IMG/VR virus record: IMGVR_UViG_3300009609_000016
Coordinates: 1-43,668 of that record
Direction: 5' to 3' (one strand)
DNA: 43,668 nucleotides
Origin: a virus
Position 1 is the stretch's first letter. Every line of letters begins with the position of its first letter. The notes under the pieces are model-generated. The model ran no database searches. It was given only the letters and a program-made list of their open reading frames with translations, and was not told where the DNA came from. Shown here in pieces: positions 31,620 through 38,449 of the stretch. Made by a program: the position numbers and the translations under genes.

Positions 31620-31795
31620 CGCTTGCCTTTCTGAGAGGCCGCAAGGGCCTCGAGGACTTTGCGCTGATGGGCATGCCAGCACGGACAGCGAATCATCGCG
31701 CCAATCTTCGATCGCTCGTGCGGGTCAAGCACCCATCCCGACTTGCACATTTCGCACGGCGTGAACGCGGGCACGAGATCACCAACGCGCTTCAT
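31616..31795 (-). CDS. Zinc-ribbon microprotein
   Basis: 59 aa, ATG at 31795 as ATGA, stop as ATGA with the methyltransferase. CEMC (14-17) and CPCWHAH (about 38-44) could bind zinc with Cys and His. The C-terminal helix is basic (QRKVLEALAASQKGKR). Function unknown. Confidence 0.62.
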   Translation of the reverse strand: MKRVGDLVPAFTPCEMCKSGWVLDPHERSKIGAMIRCPCWHAHQRKVLEALAASQKGKR

Positions 31796-31983
31796 GGGTC
31801 AATGTCCTGATTCCCACATTCGTAGCCGCTCGCGAATGCGTCGCTCAGCGCAGATCGAAGATGGTCAATGCGTTGCTGACACTTCTCGCACCAGTGACCG
31901 ACGTCGGGCCGCTGGCAGATGCACAGATCGCCACCGAGTTCTTCGTACAACTGCTCGGCCTCAATTCGCCATGTTTCGCTCAC
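31792..31983 (-). CDS. Cys-rich microprotein
   Basis: 63 aa, GTG at 31983 as GTGA. Contains LCIC then H and CEKC (CxC-x9-CxxC), a possible metal site between two helices (WRIEAEQLYEELG, RIDHLRSALSDAF). Function unknown. Confidence 0.58.
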   Translation of the reverse strand: MSETWRIEAEQLYEELGGDLCICQRPDVGHWCEKCQQRIDHLRSALSDAFASGYECGNQDIDP

Positions 31984-32402
31984 GAGGCCCTGCTTTCCTT
32001 CACCGGCCGCCCCATCTCCGTGGAGAGCTTGCACATCTGGCGGCCGTTGCATTGATCGACGTGCGGACACACCCACGGAGGCCGAACGTCCGCGATCTCG
32101 TTGGCCCATAGAGTGGACACAATGCCCGTGGTCGGATCCTTCGCCACTCGCGGTTTGCGATTCGCGAATGCGATCACCTTCGGCAGACAGCCACGGAACG
32201 CCCCGATGCTGTACCCGCTCTGCGCGATGAAGTCATCCTCGATCGCGAAGAACGCCTGCATGTAGCGCGCGATGTCCTCGTCGCTGTAGATGGCCCGCAG
32301 TCCCTTGAGCAGTGCTCCATCCTTGCCTGGGTTGACCGGATAACGGGCACCGGTCTTGCTCTGATACAGGGTATCGAAGATGGTCAGCAATGATTTACTC
32401 AC
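31980..32402 (-). CDS. Replication-associated protein (putative)
   Basis: 140 aa, GTG at 32402. The block FDTLYQSKTGARYPVNPGKDG, LLKGLRAIYSDEDI, FFAIEDDFIAQSGYSIGAF resembles the C-terminal module of phage replication-initiation/replisome-organiser proteins that I know from other phages. The C-terminal third has CPHVDQCNGRQMC, a possible metal site. It is the best candidate for a replication factor, but no origin-binding domain is attached. Confidence 0.5.
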   Translation of the reverse strand: MSKSLLTIFDTLYQSKTGARYPVNPGKDGALLKGLRAIYSDEDIARYMQAFFAIEDDFIAQSGYSIGAFRGCLPKVIAFANRKPRVAKDPTTGIVSTLWANEIADVRPPWVCPHVDQCNGRQMCKLSTEMGRPVKESRAS

Positions 32403-32586
32403 CGACGTGCAACTCCGAACGGTGGCAGATGACGCGCTCGCGATTCGACCGCAACTCGATGCACCAGCGGTTGTTGCGGATGTGCGTGATGACGACTCCG
32501 CGCCTGCGACGGCCGTCAACTTCGACAATCACGCGCCTGTGACGCAGGTTGTTGTCTTTCGTGACGTGGAAGCCGATGTCTCTCAT
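32395..32586 (-). CDS. Small basic hypothetical protein
   Basis: 63 aa, ATG at 32586. Basic beta-rich mini-domain (HRRVIVEVDGRRRRGVV, WCIELRSNRERVICHRSEL). It is the first gene behind the roughly 400-base leader. Likely nucleic-acid binding by charge; unproven. Confidence 0.55.
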   Translation of the reverse strand: MRDIGFHVTKDNNLRHRRVIVEVDGRRRRGVVITHIRNNRWCIELRSNRERVICHRSELHVGE

Positions 32587-32987
32587 CCCTGTACTCTCTT
32601 ACCCAATGCCTTCGGTTGCCGGTTGTTATTTACAGGCAAAGCTACCGCCGTGATTGGCAGCGACCTTGCCTGCTATGGGCCCATGCCTTTCGGCGCTCGG
32701 CGTCACCACAGGGCGGACTCAGTAAAGGCTGGTCCACTCTCTCAGACTCTCAGGCCCGCCTTACAGGCCCCCGTACCGCGCTCTAAGAGTTGCGCTCCAC
32801 GCTGTGGCTGTGGTACTCGCCGGGTAGCCACTCAGTCACGCACACGCCCGCCCGCCGCCGTGCTGCTCGGGTCCATGTACGCTTGCCGCGAAATATGTGG
32901 GAAGATTGGCGATGGTTTGCCGGTCTGTGCTCCACACAGTCGGTAGACAAGGGGCCGGTGGAGCCTTAGAACTCCATCGGTCCCGTT
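32587..32987 (-). other. Long structured untranslated leader / possible origin region
   Basis: About 400 bases without a convincing gene between the promoter at 33.0 kb and the next start. It contains inverted repeats: GCTCCAC/GTGGAGC (32929-32935 and 32958-32964) and GTGGCT/AGCCAC (32804-32809 and 32826-32831). Tiny frames of 14, 18 and 31 codons exist on the minus strand but none has strong support. It could be a regulatory RNA leader or a replication origin. Confidence 0.5.
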
Positions 32988-33016
32988 ACCATACGCGCAT
33001 CTCATCCGCAAGTCAA
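32988..33016 (-). promoter_or_regulatory. Sigma70-like promoter
   Basis: On the minus strand TTGACT (33016-33011), a 17-base spacer, then TATGGT (32993-32988). This is the best consensus promoter I see in the minus-strand block. It would start transcripts near 32981 and serve the replication/methyltransferase group to the left. Confidence 0.7.
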
Positions 33017-33109
33017 TATTCACAGCCACTGTTCCCTAAGAAATTCACGCACCTTCGTCGGTGGTTCGCCCTACTCCTTGTCGTCCATGTTCCGCGACTC
33101 GCGCCCGAC
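33017..33109. other. Intergenic segment upstream of promoter
   Basis: About 90 bases between the zinc-ribbon gene stop (33110) and the promoter. It includes an AT-richer stretch. Nothing else recognisable; no clear terminator for the upstream operon. Confidence 0.45.
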
Positions 33110-33337
33110 TTACCGCCTCGCGACCTTCAGCCGCCGCCCGCAGTAGCCGCAGAACCGCTGCTGGTTCTCCACTGGCCCATCGGTGAAGAACTCGTACTTC
33201 TCACCGCAGCCGGTGTCCCACACGCCCTCGTCGTCCACGGTCCATCGGCACTTCTCGGCCATCTGCCGATCGTCGTACGACCTCGGATCGAATGGCATCG
33301 GAGGCAGTTCCTCGCCGTTGCTGTTGCGCCTGGTCAT
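33110..33337 (-). CDS. Zinc-ribbon phage protein
   Basis: 75 aa, ATG at 33337 as ATGA. Pattern C-x2-W...WDTGCGEKYEFFTDG...FCGYCGRRL: four Cys arranged as in the small phage zinc ribbons that end with C-x2-CG. Usually of unknown function; binding to nucleic acid or protein is assumed. Confidence 0.75.
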   Translation of the reverse strand: MTRRNSNGEELPPMPFDPRSYDDRQMAEKCRWTVDDEGVWDTGCGEKYEFFTDGPVENQQRFCGYCGRRLKVARR

Positions 33338-33678
33338 GCCGTCACCTTCAACGCGTCCTTGAGTACCGGAATGATGAGCAGGATGTTGCCGGGACTCGTG
33401 TACAGCACCCGCCAGCCCAAGGCCGCCGCCGCGTTCAACTTCTCGTGCTCCTTCAGCAACGCCGCGCCCCTCGTGTGCCGACCCTGCACGAACAACCCGC
33501 CCTGAATCTCGAGCGCCACCCGCTCGCGAGGCCACGCGAAGTCAAACCGCCAGCGACGTGGCGGCGCGAAGACCACTTCCGCCTCGGGCACCGGCAACTG
33601 ATGCTCACGACACATCGCCAGCATCACCGCTGCGTACTTCTCCGCGTTTGATCGCTTCGCCTTGAGCTTGAGCTTCAT
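33334..33678 (-). CDS. PD-(D/E)XK-type endonuclease/resolvase
   Basis: 114 aa. The core WRFDFAWP (D46), VALEIQGG (E57-x-Q59) and the following HTRGAALLKEHEKLNAAAALGWRVLYTSP match phage Holliday-junction-resolvase-like or Vsr/DUF559-like nucleases, where Asp and Glu hold the metal. The N-terminus is basic. It lies next to the methyltransferase. Probably processes recombination or packaging intermediates. Confidence 0.8.
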   Translation of the reverse strand: MKLKLKAKRSNAEKYAAVMLAMCREHQLPVPEAEVVFAPPRRWRFDFAWPRERVALEIQGGLFVQGRHTRGAALLKEHEKLNAAAALGWRVLYTSPGNILLIIPVLKDALKVTA

Positions 33679-33704
33679 CTAGTCCCTGATTGACTGGCGC
33701 GCAC

Positions 33705-34448
33705 TCAAAATAGATCCCCCGCGCGTGACCGGTCCGCGCTGACTCGCACTTGGGGATCTACCGCGTCGCTGTTGGAAAAGCCCAAATCCAGCGCCCCTTG
33801 CAGAAGCCGCTCGGCTGCCACGGCGCAGTACTTCTCTTCCTTCTCGATCAAGATGCAGCGACGACCCAGACGCTTGGCCGCAACTCCTGTTGTGCCAGAC
33901 CCGCCGAACGGATCGAGAATCAGATCGCCTTCGTCGGTGAAATCAGAAATAAATGACGCAGCGAGGGATGCTGGTTTTTGAGTCGGATGCTCGCCGTGCT
34001 CGACATGCGCATACCAGATCCCGTGTTTCCCGCCGCCGTTCCATCGCTTGCGGCCGGAGCGATGCAGTACTAAAACAGGCTCATAACCCATGCCGGGACG
34101 ATCTCCGGTGAACTGCGGTGCGCCGTTGCTTTTTACCCATACACCGAGACGCACGAAATAATCGCACCCGAATACGCCAGGAGCATGCCGGTAGTCGCAT
34201 GTCATCACGACCCACCGGGCGGCCACACTAACAAGGCGATCACAGAGCGCCACGAACTGACCGAAGCCAATAGCCTCAAAGTCTATCGATGCACGCCCAT
34301 GTGCTACCGACGACAAATGATCCGCGTGCGTAATGGCATCGTACGGCGGGTCCGTAATCACATGGTCCACCGACTCGATCAGCGGCAACACCTCCAGGCA
34401 ATCGCCGTGATACAGCGTGACCGCCGCGTCCTGGTAGTACGGCTTCAC
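33705..34448 (-). CDS. DNA adenine-N6 (or cytosine-N4) methyltransferase
   Basis: 247 aa, GTG start as GTGA. Catalytic DPPY (33-36) comes first and the SAM site DPFGGSGTT (179-187) later, the beta-class order; EHPTQKP precedes the SAM site as usual. It methylates the amino group of A or C. The 3' end carries boundary site B (SDAVDPQ...RAG), and an inverted pair of TAGATCCCC arms there could form a hairpin at the stop. No restriction partner is adjacent. Confidence 0.92.
   Translation of the reverse strand: MKPYYQDAAVTLYHGDCLEVLPLIESVDHVITDPPYDAITHADHLSSVAHGRASIDFEAIGFGQFVALCDRLVSVAARWVVMTCDYRHAPGVFGCDYFVRLGVWVKSNGAPQFTGDRPGMGYEPVLVLHRSGRKRWNGGGKHGIWYAHVEHGEHPTQKPASLAASFISDFTDEGDLILDPFGGSGTTGVAAKRLGRRCILIEKEEKYCAVAAERLLQGALDLGFSNSDAVDPQVRVSADRSRAGDLF
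33711..33764 (-). repeat. Boundary repeat, site B, with inverted arm
   Basis: TGGGGATCTACCGC at 33751-33764 (plus reading) shares 20 bases with site C (CTTGGGGATCTACCGCGTCG). A second arm TAGATCCCC lies at 33711-33719, making a 9-bp inverted repeat with a 32-base spacer. On the minus strand it ends at a TTTT and the gene stop, so it may act as a weak terminator. Confidence 0.85.
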
Positions 34449-34618
34449 AAGTTTCCGTGCTTGGCGGCGAATCCCAACGTACTCACCCCCGGTGACGGCT
34501 GCGGCTTCGAGAGAAACAACTGCTCCATCGCTTTGGTGAAGCCTTCACGGGGGCGATTGAGCCATTCACTCTTGTCGCTGACTGGCTTGGGATCTAGTCG
34601 GTTCTCGCGCGTGGTCAT
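34445..34618 (-). CDS. 57-aa hypothetical protein
   Basis: ATG at 34618 as ATGA, stop as GTGA with the methyltransferase. Starts MTTRENRLDPKPVSDKSEWL; the first codons contain the companion motif (ACCACGCGCG) and a TAGATCCC-like stretch. Basic, no motif. Function unknown. Confidence 0.55.
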   Translation of the reverse strand: MTTRENRLDPKPVSDKSEWLNRPREGFTKAMEQLFLSKPQPSPGVSTLGFAAKHGNL

Positions 34619-35109
34619 GTCCTAAGCCCAAGATTCTTCGCGAGCGCTTCGCGGATCGTTGCGGTCAGCACCGCGTCCACTTCGGCCTTGAACTTGTTAC
34701 GCGCCGCGTCGATGTCGGCCTTGAGTGTTTTGTTCAACGTCTCTTCGACTTGGCGCTTTACCGTTTCATCGATGTACGAGCCGCGATTGCTGTAGCTGTC
34801 TTTCGCGTTCAGGATCTTGCTGATGCGGTCTTTCACGGTGGCCGTCCCACGCGCCTCGCCGTACTCGTTCGTGGTCGTCCAGCCCTCGGCCATCACGCGC
34901 TCGACTTCCTTGTTGACGCGCTCTCGGCCGATGCGATCCACGAGTGCCGTGACGGCCTTCTCCACTGAATCAGCAACGGCGTGCTCGACGGCCTTCTCCA
35001 CCGATCCCTGAATCGCCGCCCGTACGTAGTCCTCTGTCACGGCGTGCGACAGGTTGAACGTGATCGGGATGTCTCTCTCGACAAGCCTGTCCGTGGATCT
35101 CTTTGCCAT
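34615..35109 (-). CDS. Helical phage protein
   Basis: 164 aa from the ATG at 35109 (TGATG). Almost wholly helical with regular charged repeats (GSVEKAVEHAVADSVEKAV, VKRQVEETLNKTLKADIDAARNKFKAEVDAVL), resembling other phage coiled-coil accessory proteins. No catalytic motif. Function unknown. Confidence 0.6.
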   Translation of the reverse strand: MAKRSTDRLVERDIPITFNLSHAVTEDYVRAAIQGSVEKAVEHAVADSVEKAVTALVDRIGRERVNKEVERVMAEGWTTTNEYGEARGTATVKDRISKILNAKDSYSNRGSYIDETVKRQVEETLNKTLKADIDAARNKFKAEVDAVLTATIREALAKNLGLRT

Positions 35110-35474
35110 CACTTCACCCTCACAAATACGTCCGTGTAGTGCGGCATCTCGCCGCCAATCCGCCGTAACCGATGGCTGGTGATCAGCTGGTGACATCTGC
35201 CGCAGGCGTGCAATTTCCGCTCGGCCCTCAGCGACTCACCACGAGCTCGCCTGCCCCACCCGCCGATCAAATGGTGTATCTCGGTTGCCCGATGGTCACA
35301 GCGACTCGCCGCCGTCTTCAGCTCCCACACCACCTCGCACTGCCCCTTGGATCTGATCTTGACCTTCGCGCTCTCGGCCTCGTCCTGGGCCTCTCGCGTC
35401 CGCGTACGCGCCGCCTTGGCGTCCGCCTTGGGGGTGCCCTTGCTCAACGCGAAGAGGCTCCAATCGATGCTCAT
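35109..35474 (-). CDS. HNH endonuclease
   Basis: 121 aa, ATG at 35474. The C-terminal half holds CEVVWELKTAASRCDHRATE, IHHLIGGWGRR and LHACGRCHQLITSH: Cys pairs around a beta-beta-alpha metal finger with HH and a final H, as in HNH nucleases. The N-terminal part is a basic helix (KGTPKADAKAARTRTRE). It could act in packaging, recombination or homing. Confidence 0.8.
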   Translation of the reverse strand: MSIDWSLFALSKGTPKADAKAARTRTREAQDEAESAKVKIRSKGQCEVVWELKTAASRCDHRATEIHHLIGGWGRRARGESLRAERKLHACGRCHQLITSHRLRRIGGEMPHYTDVFVRVK

Positions 35475-35476
35475 GG

Positions 35477-36112
35477 CTAGGCGTCGGCCAGTGACGGAAT
35501 CTGCGAACGCTGAGCCGACTTCGGTTCCTCGTCCTTCTCCAGTGTCTTCTTGAACAGCACACCCGTGGCGGTGTGGAACGCGACGACGCCCTCGGGCTGC
35601 ATGAACCCTGGAGCCGCGAGCGACCCTTCGGCGCGCAACTTCGCGATCATGTTGTCCACGATCCGATCGCTGAAGAGGCCGCGATAGAGTTCTGGCACGA
35701 CAGAGCAGCACGCTGGCCGGTCGGTCGGATACTTCTCCCTGTCGCGTTCGTCGGCCCAGCGCGAGACGTTGAACAGGCTGAATCGCTTGTCGCCCTTCAA
35801 GAGCCCGTAGCCGCGCTGAACGCCAGAGCCCCACCACTCGCCAAAGTGACGGCCCTCGCCAAGCGCCCAGAGTTCGTCGGCGTGCTCGGACACCCAGCGC
35901 GCGAATCCGTGATTGTCCATCTCGGGCGTGATGTATCGCGTGCGTGAGCCCGCGTACATGAACAGCGCCCCACGGACGGCAATCGGGCTCGCGCTGATGG
36001 TGTGCGGCTGGACGCTGGAGATACATACCTGCGCGTTCGTGCCGTCAATCTTCTCGGTGATGACGCACTCGCGCGTCAGTCGGCCAATCTTCGGGAACTC
36101 TTCAAAATGCAT
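35477..36112 (-). CDS. RNA ligase family protein
   Basis: 211 aa. Nucleotidyltransferase motif I is TEKIDGTN with nucleophile K21. Motif III-like HFGEWWGSG follows at about 88-96, motif IV is EGVVAFH and motif V is VLFKKTL. This is the set of ATP-dependent RNA ligases that seal 3'-OH/5'-P ends through a ligase-AMP. The C-terminal domain is short. In phages such enzymes repair tRNAs cut by host defences. The gene leader resembles that of two other genes. Confidence 0.85.
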   Translation of the reverse strand: MHFEEFPKIGRLTRECVITEKIDGTNAQVCISSVQPHTISASPIAVRGALFMYAGSRTRYITPEMDNHGFARWVSEHADELWALGEGRHFGEWWGSGVQRGYGLLKGDKRFSLFNVSRWADERDREKYPTDRPACCSVVPELYRGLFSDRIVDNMIAKLRAEGSLAAPGFMQPEGVVAFHTATGVLFKKTLEKDEEPKSAQRSQIPSLADA

Positions 36113-36140
36113 GAATCAGCTTCGCCTTTCCATTGCGGTA
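36113..36140 (-). promoter_or_regulatory. Leader related to boundary-site leaders (site H)
   Basis: On the minus strand TACCGCAATGGAAA, then TGATTC immediately before the ATG of the RNA ligase. The same blocks precede the GTG of the 148-aa gene at 29567, and part of them precede the 43354 gene. It also overlaps a 32-codon frame. Confidence 0.6.
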
Positions 36141-36214
36141 CTCAGGTGCGGCCCGTACTGTGAATCTGCCCCGCGCGCCATCTCTTCTTCTCCTGTCCTG
36201 TTGTGAACAGCCAT
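36116..36214 (-). CDS. Possible 32-aa micro-ORF
   Basis: A frame from the ATG at 36214, with an internal ATG at 36181 preceded by AGGAG. It ends TGA two bases before the RNA ligase ATG region. Acidic then basic. The position and ribosome binding site are suggestive, but there is no other support. Confidence 0.3.
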   Translation of the reverse strand: MAVHNRTGEEEMARGADSQYGPHLSTAMERRS

Positions 36215-36270
36215 CACCGTGTGCCGGTCGATAGAATCCGCGTCAGGGACGTGTGATCGCGCGTGGTCAG

Positions 36271-36648
36271 TCACCGCGACTCGACCAACACATCAACCGC
36301 GACAGGCAACGAGCTGGCGTCAGCCGGTGGGACTGTTGGATCTAACGCCTCGATGTGGTCCGCGATGCTCTGCCGACTCCAGTGATGCATGTCGTTTAGG
36401 TGAATGGCAAGCCCTAGCGCACCCCAACATGAGCGGTCGCCGCACGCCGGACAAACCGGCTTTCCGTTGCGGCACCACGGATAGCGGCTATGTATTTCAA
36501 AGTCGCAACAATGCATCAACTCAGGAGCCACACCGATGGCCTCTGCCACCGCCGACACCGCGCACGCCGACACTCCGCGCACGCCAAACGAACCGAAGGC
36601 CTGGCTGGTATTCATGGCGCCAAGCCTCATCGCTTCCGAAAGTCGCAT
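36271..36648 (-). CDS. Conserved phage protein with Cys cluster and HLND motif
   Basis: 125 aa. ATG with GGAG 7 bases ahead. MRLSEAMRLGAM at the start, CPAC...C in the middle, then AIHLNDMHHWSRQSIADHIE. I know this start and end pattern from many phages (HLND followed by W-x-R and IADW), function unknown. The 3' end has ALDPT over a degenerate boundary motif, and CTGACCACGCGCGA follows the stop. Confidence 0.75.
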   Translation of the reverse strand: MRLSEAMRLGAMNTSQAFGSFGVRGVSACAVSAVAEAIGVAPELMHCCDFEIHSRYPWCRNGKPVCPACGDRSCWGALGLAIHLNDMHHWSRQSIADHIEALDPTVPPADASSLPVAVDVLVESR

Positions 36649-36662
36649 CTCTGCTCTCCGTT

Positions 36663-36929
36663 CTACTGGTCGAATTTCGCTCTGACGTCAACGCGGTGGG
36701 CAGGCTGGTTGTTCAACGCAGGCCCCTCCGTGTGCGTAGCAGTTCCTTCTCGTCCAACTTCTGAATCCAACTCCATCCGGTTTTCTGATCCCACGATCGC
36801 CTCGTGCGCCATTCCTGCCATCGGAGCTTCACGTTGCTCACGAACAACGCGAGGACGCCACGGGCACCACTCATTGAGGACGAACGGGATCGCCACCATC
36901 GCCAGGAACAGCGCATCAGAGCCAATCAC
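36663..36929 (-). CDS. Small membrane protein, reading frame uncertain
   Basis: 88 aa from the GTG at 36929 (GTGA). The first 20 residues (GSDALFLAMVAIPFVLNEW) are a membrane helix. The rest of this frame has weaker GC at third positions than another frame, 36713-36874, which could code 53 aa starting MSGARGVLALFVSNVKL. Either the two genes overlap or a frameshift joins the membrane part to the other frame. Confidence 0.45.
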   Translation of the reverse strand: MIGSDALFLAMVAIPFVLNEWCPWRPRVVREQREAPMAGMAHEAIVGSENRMELDSEVGREGTATHTEGPALNNQPAHRVDVRAKFDQ

Positions 36930-37132
36930 CGCGACCTCTGGTGCTGCCGAGACAGCGACGCCACGCGGTTCCGCTTGTCGCGAGCCTTCCGGTATCGCGC
37001 GAGGCTTCGCTTCGTCTCCCACTTGTGCGTGCCCTTGGGTGACGGATCGTGCCTGATGCCGGACGGGTGACGCTGCACGCGCTTTGGCTTCTTGCCAACC
37101 AGATCAGCGAGGCTCGGCCTGTTGCGCGTCAC
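36926..37132 (-). CDS. Small basic protein
   Basis: 68 aa, GTG start as GTGA. Strongly basic (GKKPKRVQRHPSGIRHD, KWETKRSLARYRKARDKRNRV), consistent with nucleic-acid binding. No family recognised. Confidence 0.6.
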   Translation of the reverse strand: MTRNRPSLADLVGKKPKRVQRHPSGIRHDPSPKGTHKWETKRSLARYRKARDKRNRVASLSRQHQRSR

Positions 37133-37383
37133 GATGCCCTCTGCTGTGGCGTGGCGACCAGGGCCGCACTCGCCGCGCGCTGCCGCTGACACGGGTTACA
37201 GATCGGCTCACCCGAGACATACCGCCGCGCCGGCCGTCCACACGCACACTTGGGCAGGAACAGCGGGCAATCTTCTTGGTGCGGCTGCGTGTCGAGTGCT
37301 TGGCAGTAGTCGCACGAGTCTTCGGGTTCGATGGGGCGCAGTTCCCAGTCCTCGCCCGCGCTGGCATCCCAAATGATTCCCAT
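37129..37383 (-). CDS. Multi-Cys zinc-binding protein
   Basis: 84 aa, ATG at 37383 (TGATG). CDYC, then H and DC, then KCACG and CNPC: at least seven Cys and one His, enough for two zinc sites. It follows the exonuclease gene. Function unknown. Confidence 0.65.
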   Translation of the reverse strand: MGIIWDASAGEDWELRPIEPEDSCDYCQALDTQPHQEDCPLFLPKCACGRPARRYVSGEPICNPCQRQRAASAALVATPQQRAS

Positions 37384-38036
37384 CACAGCACCGCCTGCAT
37401 GACCGCGACGTGGTTGCTCATGGTCAGAATGGCCGCCACTTCGGTGTCCACTTCCGCGAGAAACGCGAGCGCCTGCTTTTCGTACTTCTCGACCTCGGCC
37501 TCCACTCTCGGCACGCGGATCAGTTGCGCCTGCAATCGCTCAGGAAAAAACGGCTGATACGAGAAGAAGTCGCACCACTGCCGGCCGGTGATCCAGAACT
37601 CGTGCAGGATCTGGCGCTGGTACGGCAGCGGGATCTCGCTGGTCTTCAGATATTCCCAATGGGTGGCCGGAATCGGACACTTCACCGACACCAGGCCGTC
37701 GTCACCCACGAACCCGTCCGGCGAACAGCCAGCCATCGCCGTGTCATGCGAGCAGAACCCCACCGCCCGCACCAGCGCCCCCGTCATGGCCTCATAGAGC
37801 GCCAAGGCTTGCGGCTCCCGGTCGATGCCGTCTTGCATCGCCTGCGTCTTGTAGCCGCTGTCGTGCGCCCGCCCAGTCACGCGCTCGAGCGCGAGCTGCA
37901 TCATCAGGTTCGCCCGTGAGGCGGCCCACCCCTTCGACGTGGTCGCAATCGCGTCGTGAGACTTGCTGGCCGTCAACCGGCCTGCTCGCAGCGCGTGCCA
38001 GTCGTCAGACCGCTGGATGACGTCGTGAATGGTCAT
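37383..38036 (-). CDS. YqaJ-type exonuclease (recombinase)
   Basis: 217 aa. QRSDDWHALRAGRLTASK at the start, MQDGIDREPQALALYEAMTG, then CSPDGFVGDDGLVSVKCP: the D...E/x-K metal site of lambda-exonuclease/YqaJ nucleases, with Val-Lys-Cys-Pro at the last strand. It resects double-stranded ends for single-strand annealing recombination. The neighbour upstream is an SSB-like protein, a usual pair. No annealase (Red-beta/RecT) was recognised. Confidence 0.9.
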   Translation of the reverse strand: MTIHDVIQRSDDWHALRAGRLTASKSHDAIATTSKGWAASRANLMMQLALERVTGRAHDSGYKTQAMQDGIDREPQALALYEAMTGALVRAVGFCSHDTAMAGCSPDGFVGDDGLVSVKCPIPATHWEYLKTSEIPLPYQRQILHEFWITGRQWCDFFSYQPFFPERLQAQLIRVPRVEAEVEKYEKQALAFLAEVDTEVAAILTMSNHVAVMQAVL

Positions 38037-38041
38037 GGCGA

Positions 38042-38440
38042 TCAGAAGGGAATATCGCTGTCGTCCATGTCGGCGGCCGGCGGCGGCGCAACCGGCATCG
38101 GACGTGCGGCGCCGTTACCGTTGGCTGGCGGCGCCGCCTTCACGCGGATGGCCTCCACCGTCTCGCCGTTGAACTCCACATTGGTGGCGTAGAGCTTGAT
38201 GCGGAAGCCGGCCCAGTCGTCGGTGTCCGGCGACCCGACCAGATTCGTGATGTTCTTCGCGTTGGTCTTGTTCAGGACAATGCCCTTGTCCTTACCGGCG
38301 AAGTAGACGATCGGCTTCATCTCCTTCTCGCGGCCCACTGGCTCAAACTCGACGCGGTCGATGGTGACGATCGGCTGCTGACCAGCGAGGTCAGACGCCT
38401 TGAGGTAGTTACTGGGGAACGCATCGTTGATGTTTGCCAC
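38042..38440 (-). CDS. SSB-like protein paired with the exonuclease
   Basis: 132 aa, GTG start with GGAGAG upstream. MANINDAFPSNYLKASDLAG, KPIVYFAGKDKGIVLNKTNAKNI and WAGFRIKLYATNVEFNGETVEAIRV match a phage family often found beside YqaJ exonucleases. The tail is disordered and ends DDSDIPF, the acidic tip that SSB proteins use to recruit partners. Likely binds single-stranded DNA during recombination or replication. Confidence 0.78.
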   Translation of the reverse strand: MANINDAFPSNYLKASDLAGQQPIVTIDRVEFEPVGREKEMKPIVYFAGKDKGIVLNKTNAKNITNLVGSPDTDDWAGFRIKLYATNVEFNGETVEAIRVKAAPPANGNGAARPMPVAPPPAADMDDSDIPF

Positions 38441-38449
38441 TGTGCTCTC

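Noticed and set aside
32832-33029. 65-codon minus-strand frame in the leader region
   Set aside because: It would begin upstream of or inside the promoter, has no ribosome binding site and no protein-like composition.
33750-33956. Plus-strand frame starting MGIYR
   Set aside because: It is antisense to the adenine methyltransferase and arises because the boundary motif reads GIYR in this direction. Similar short frames occur at the other sites.
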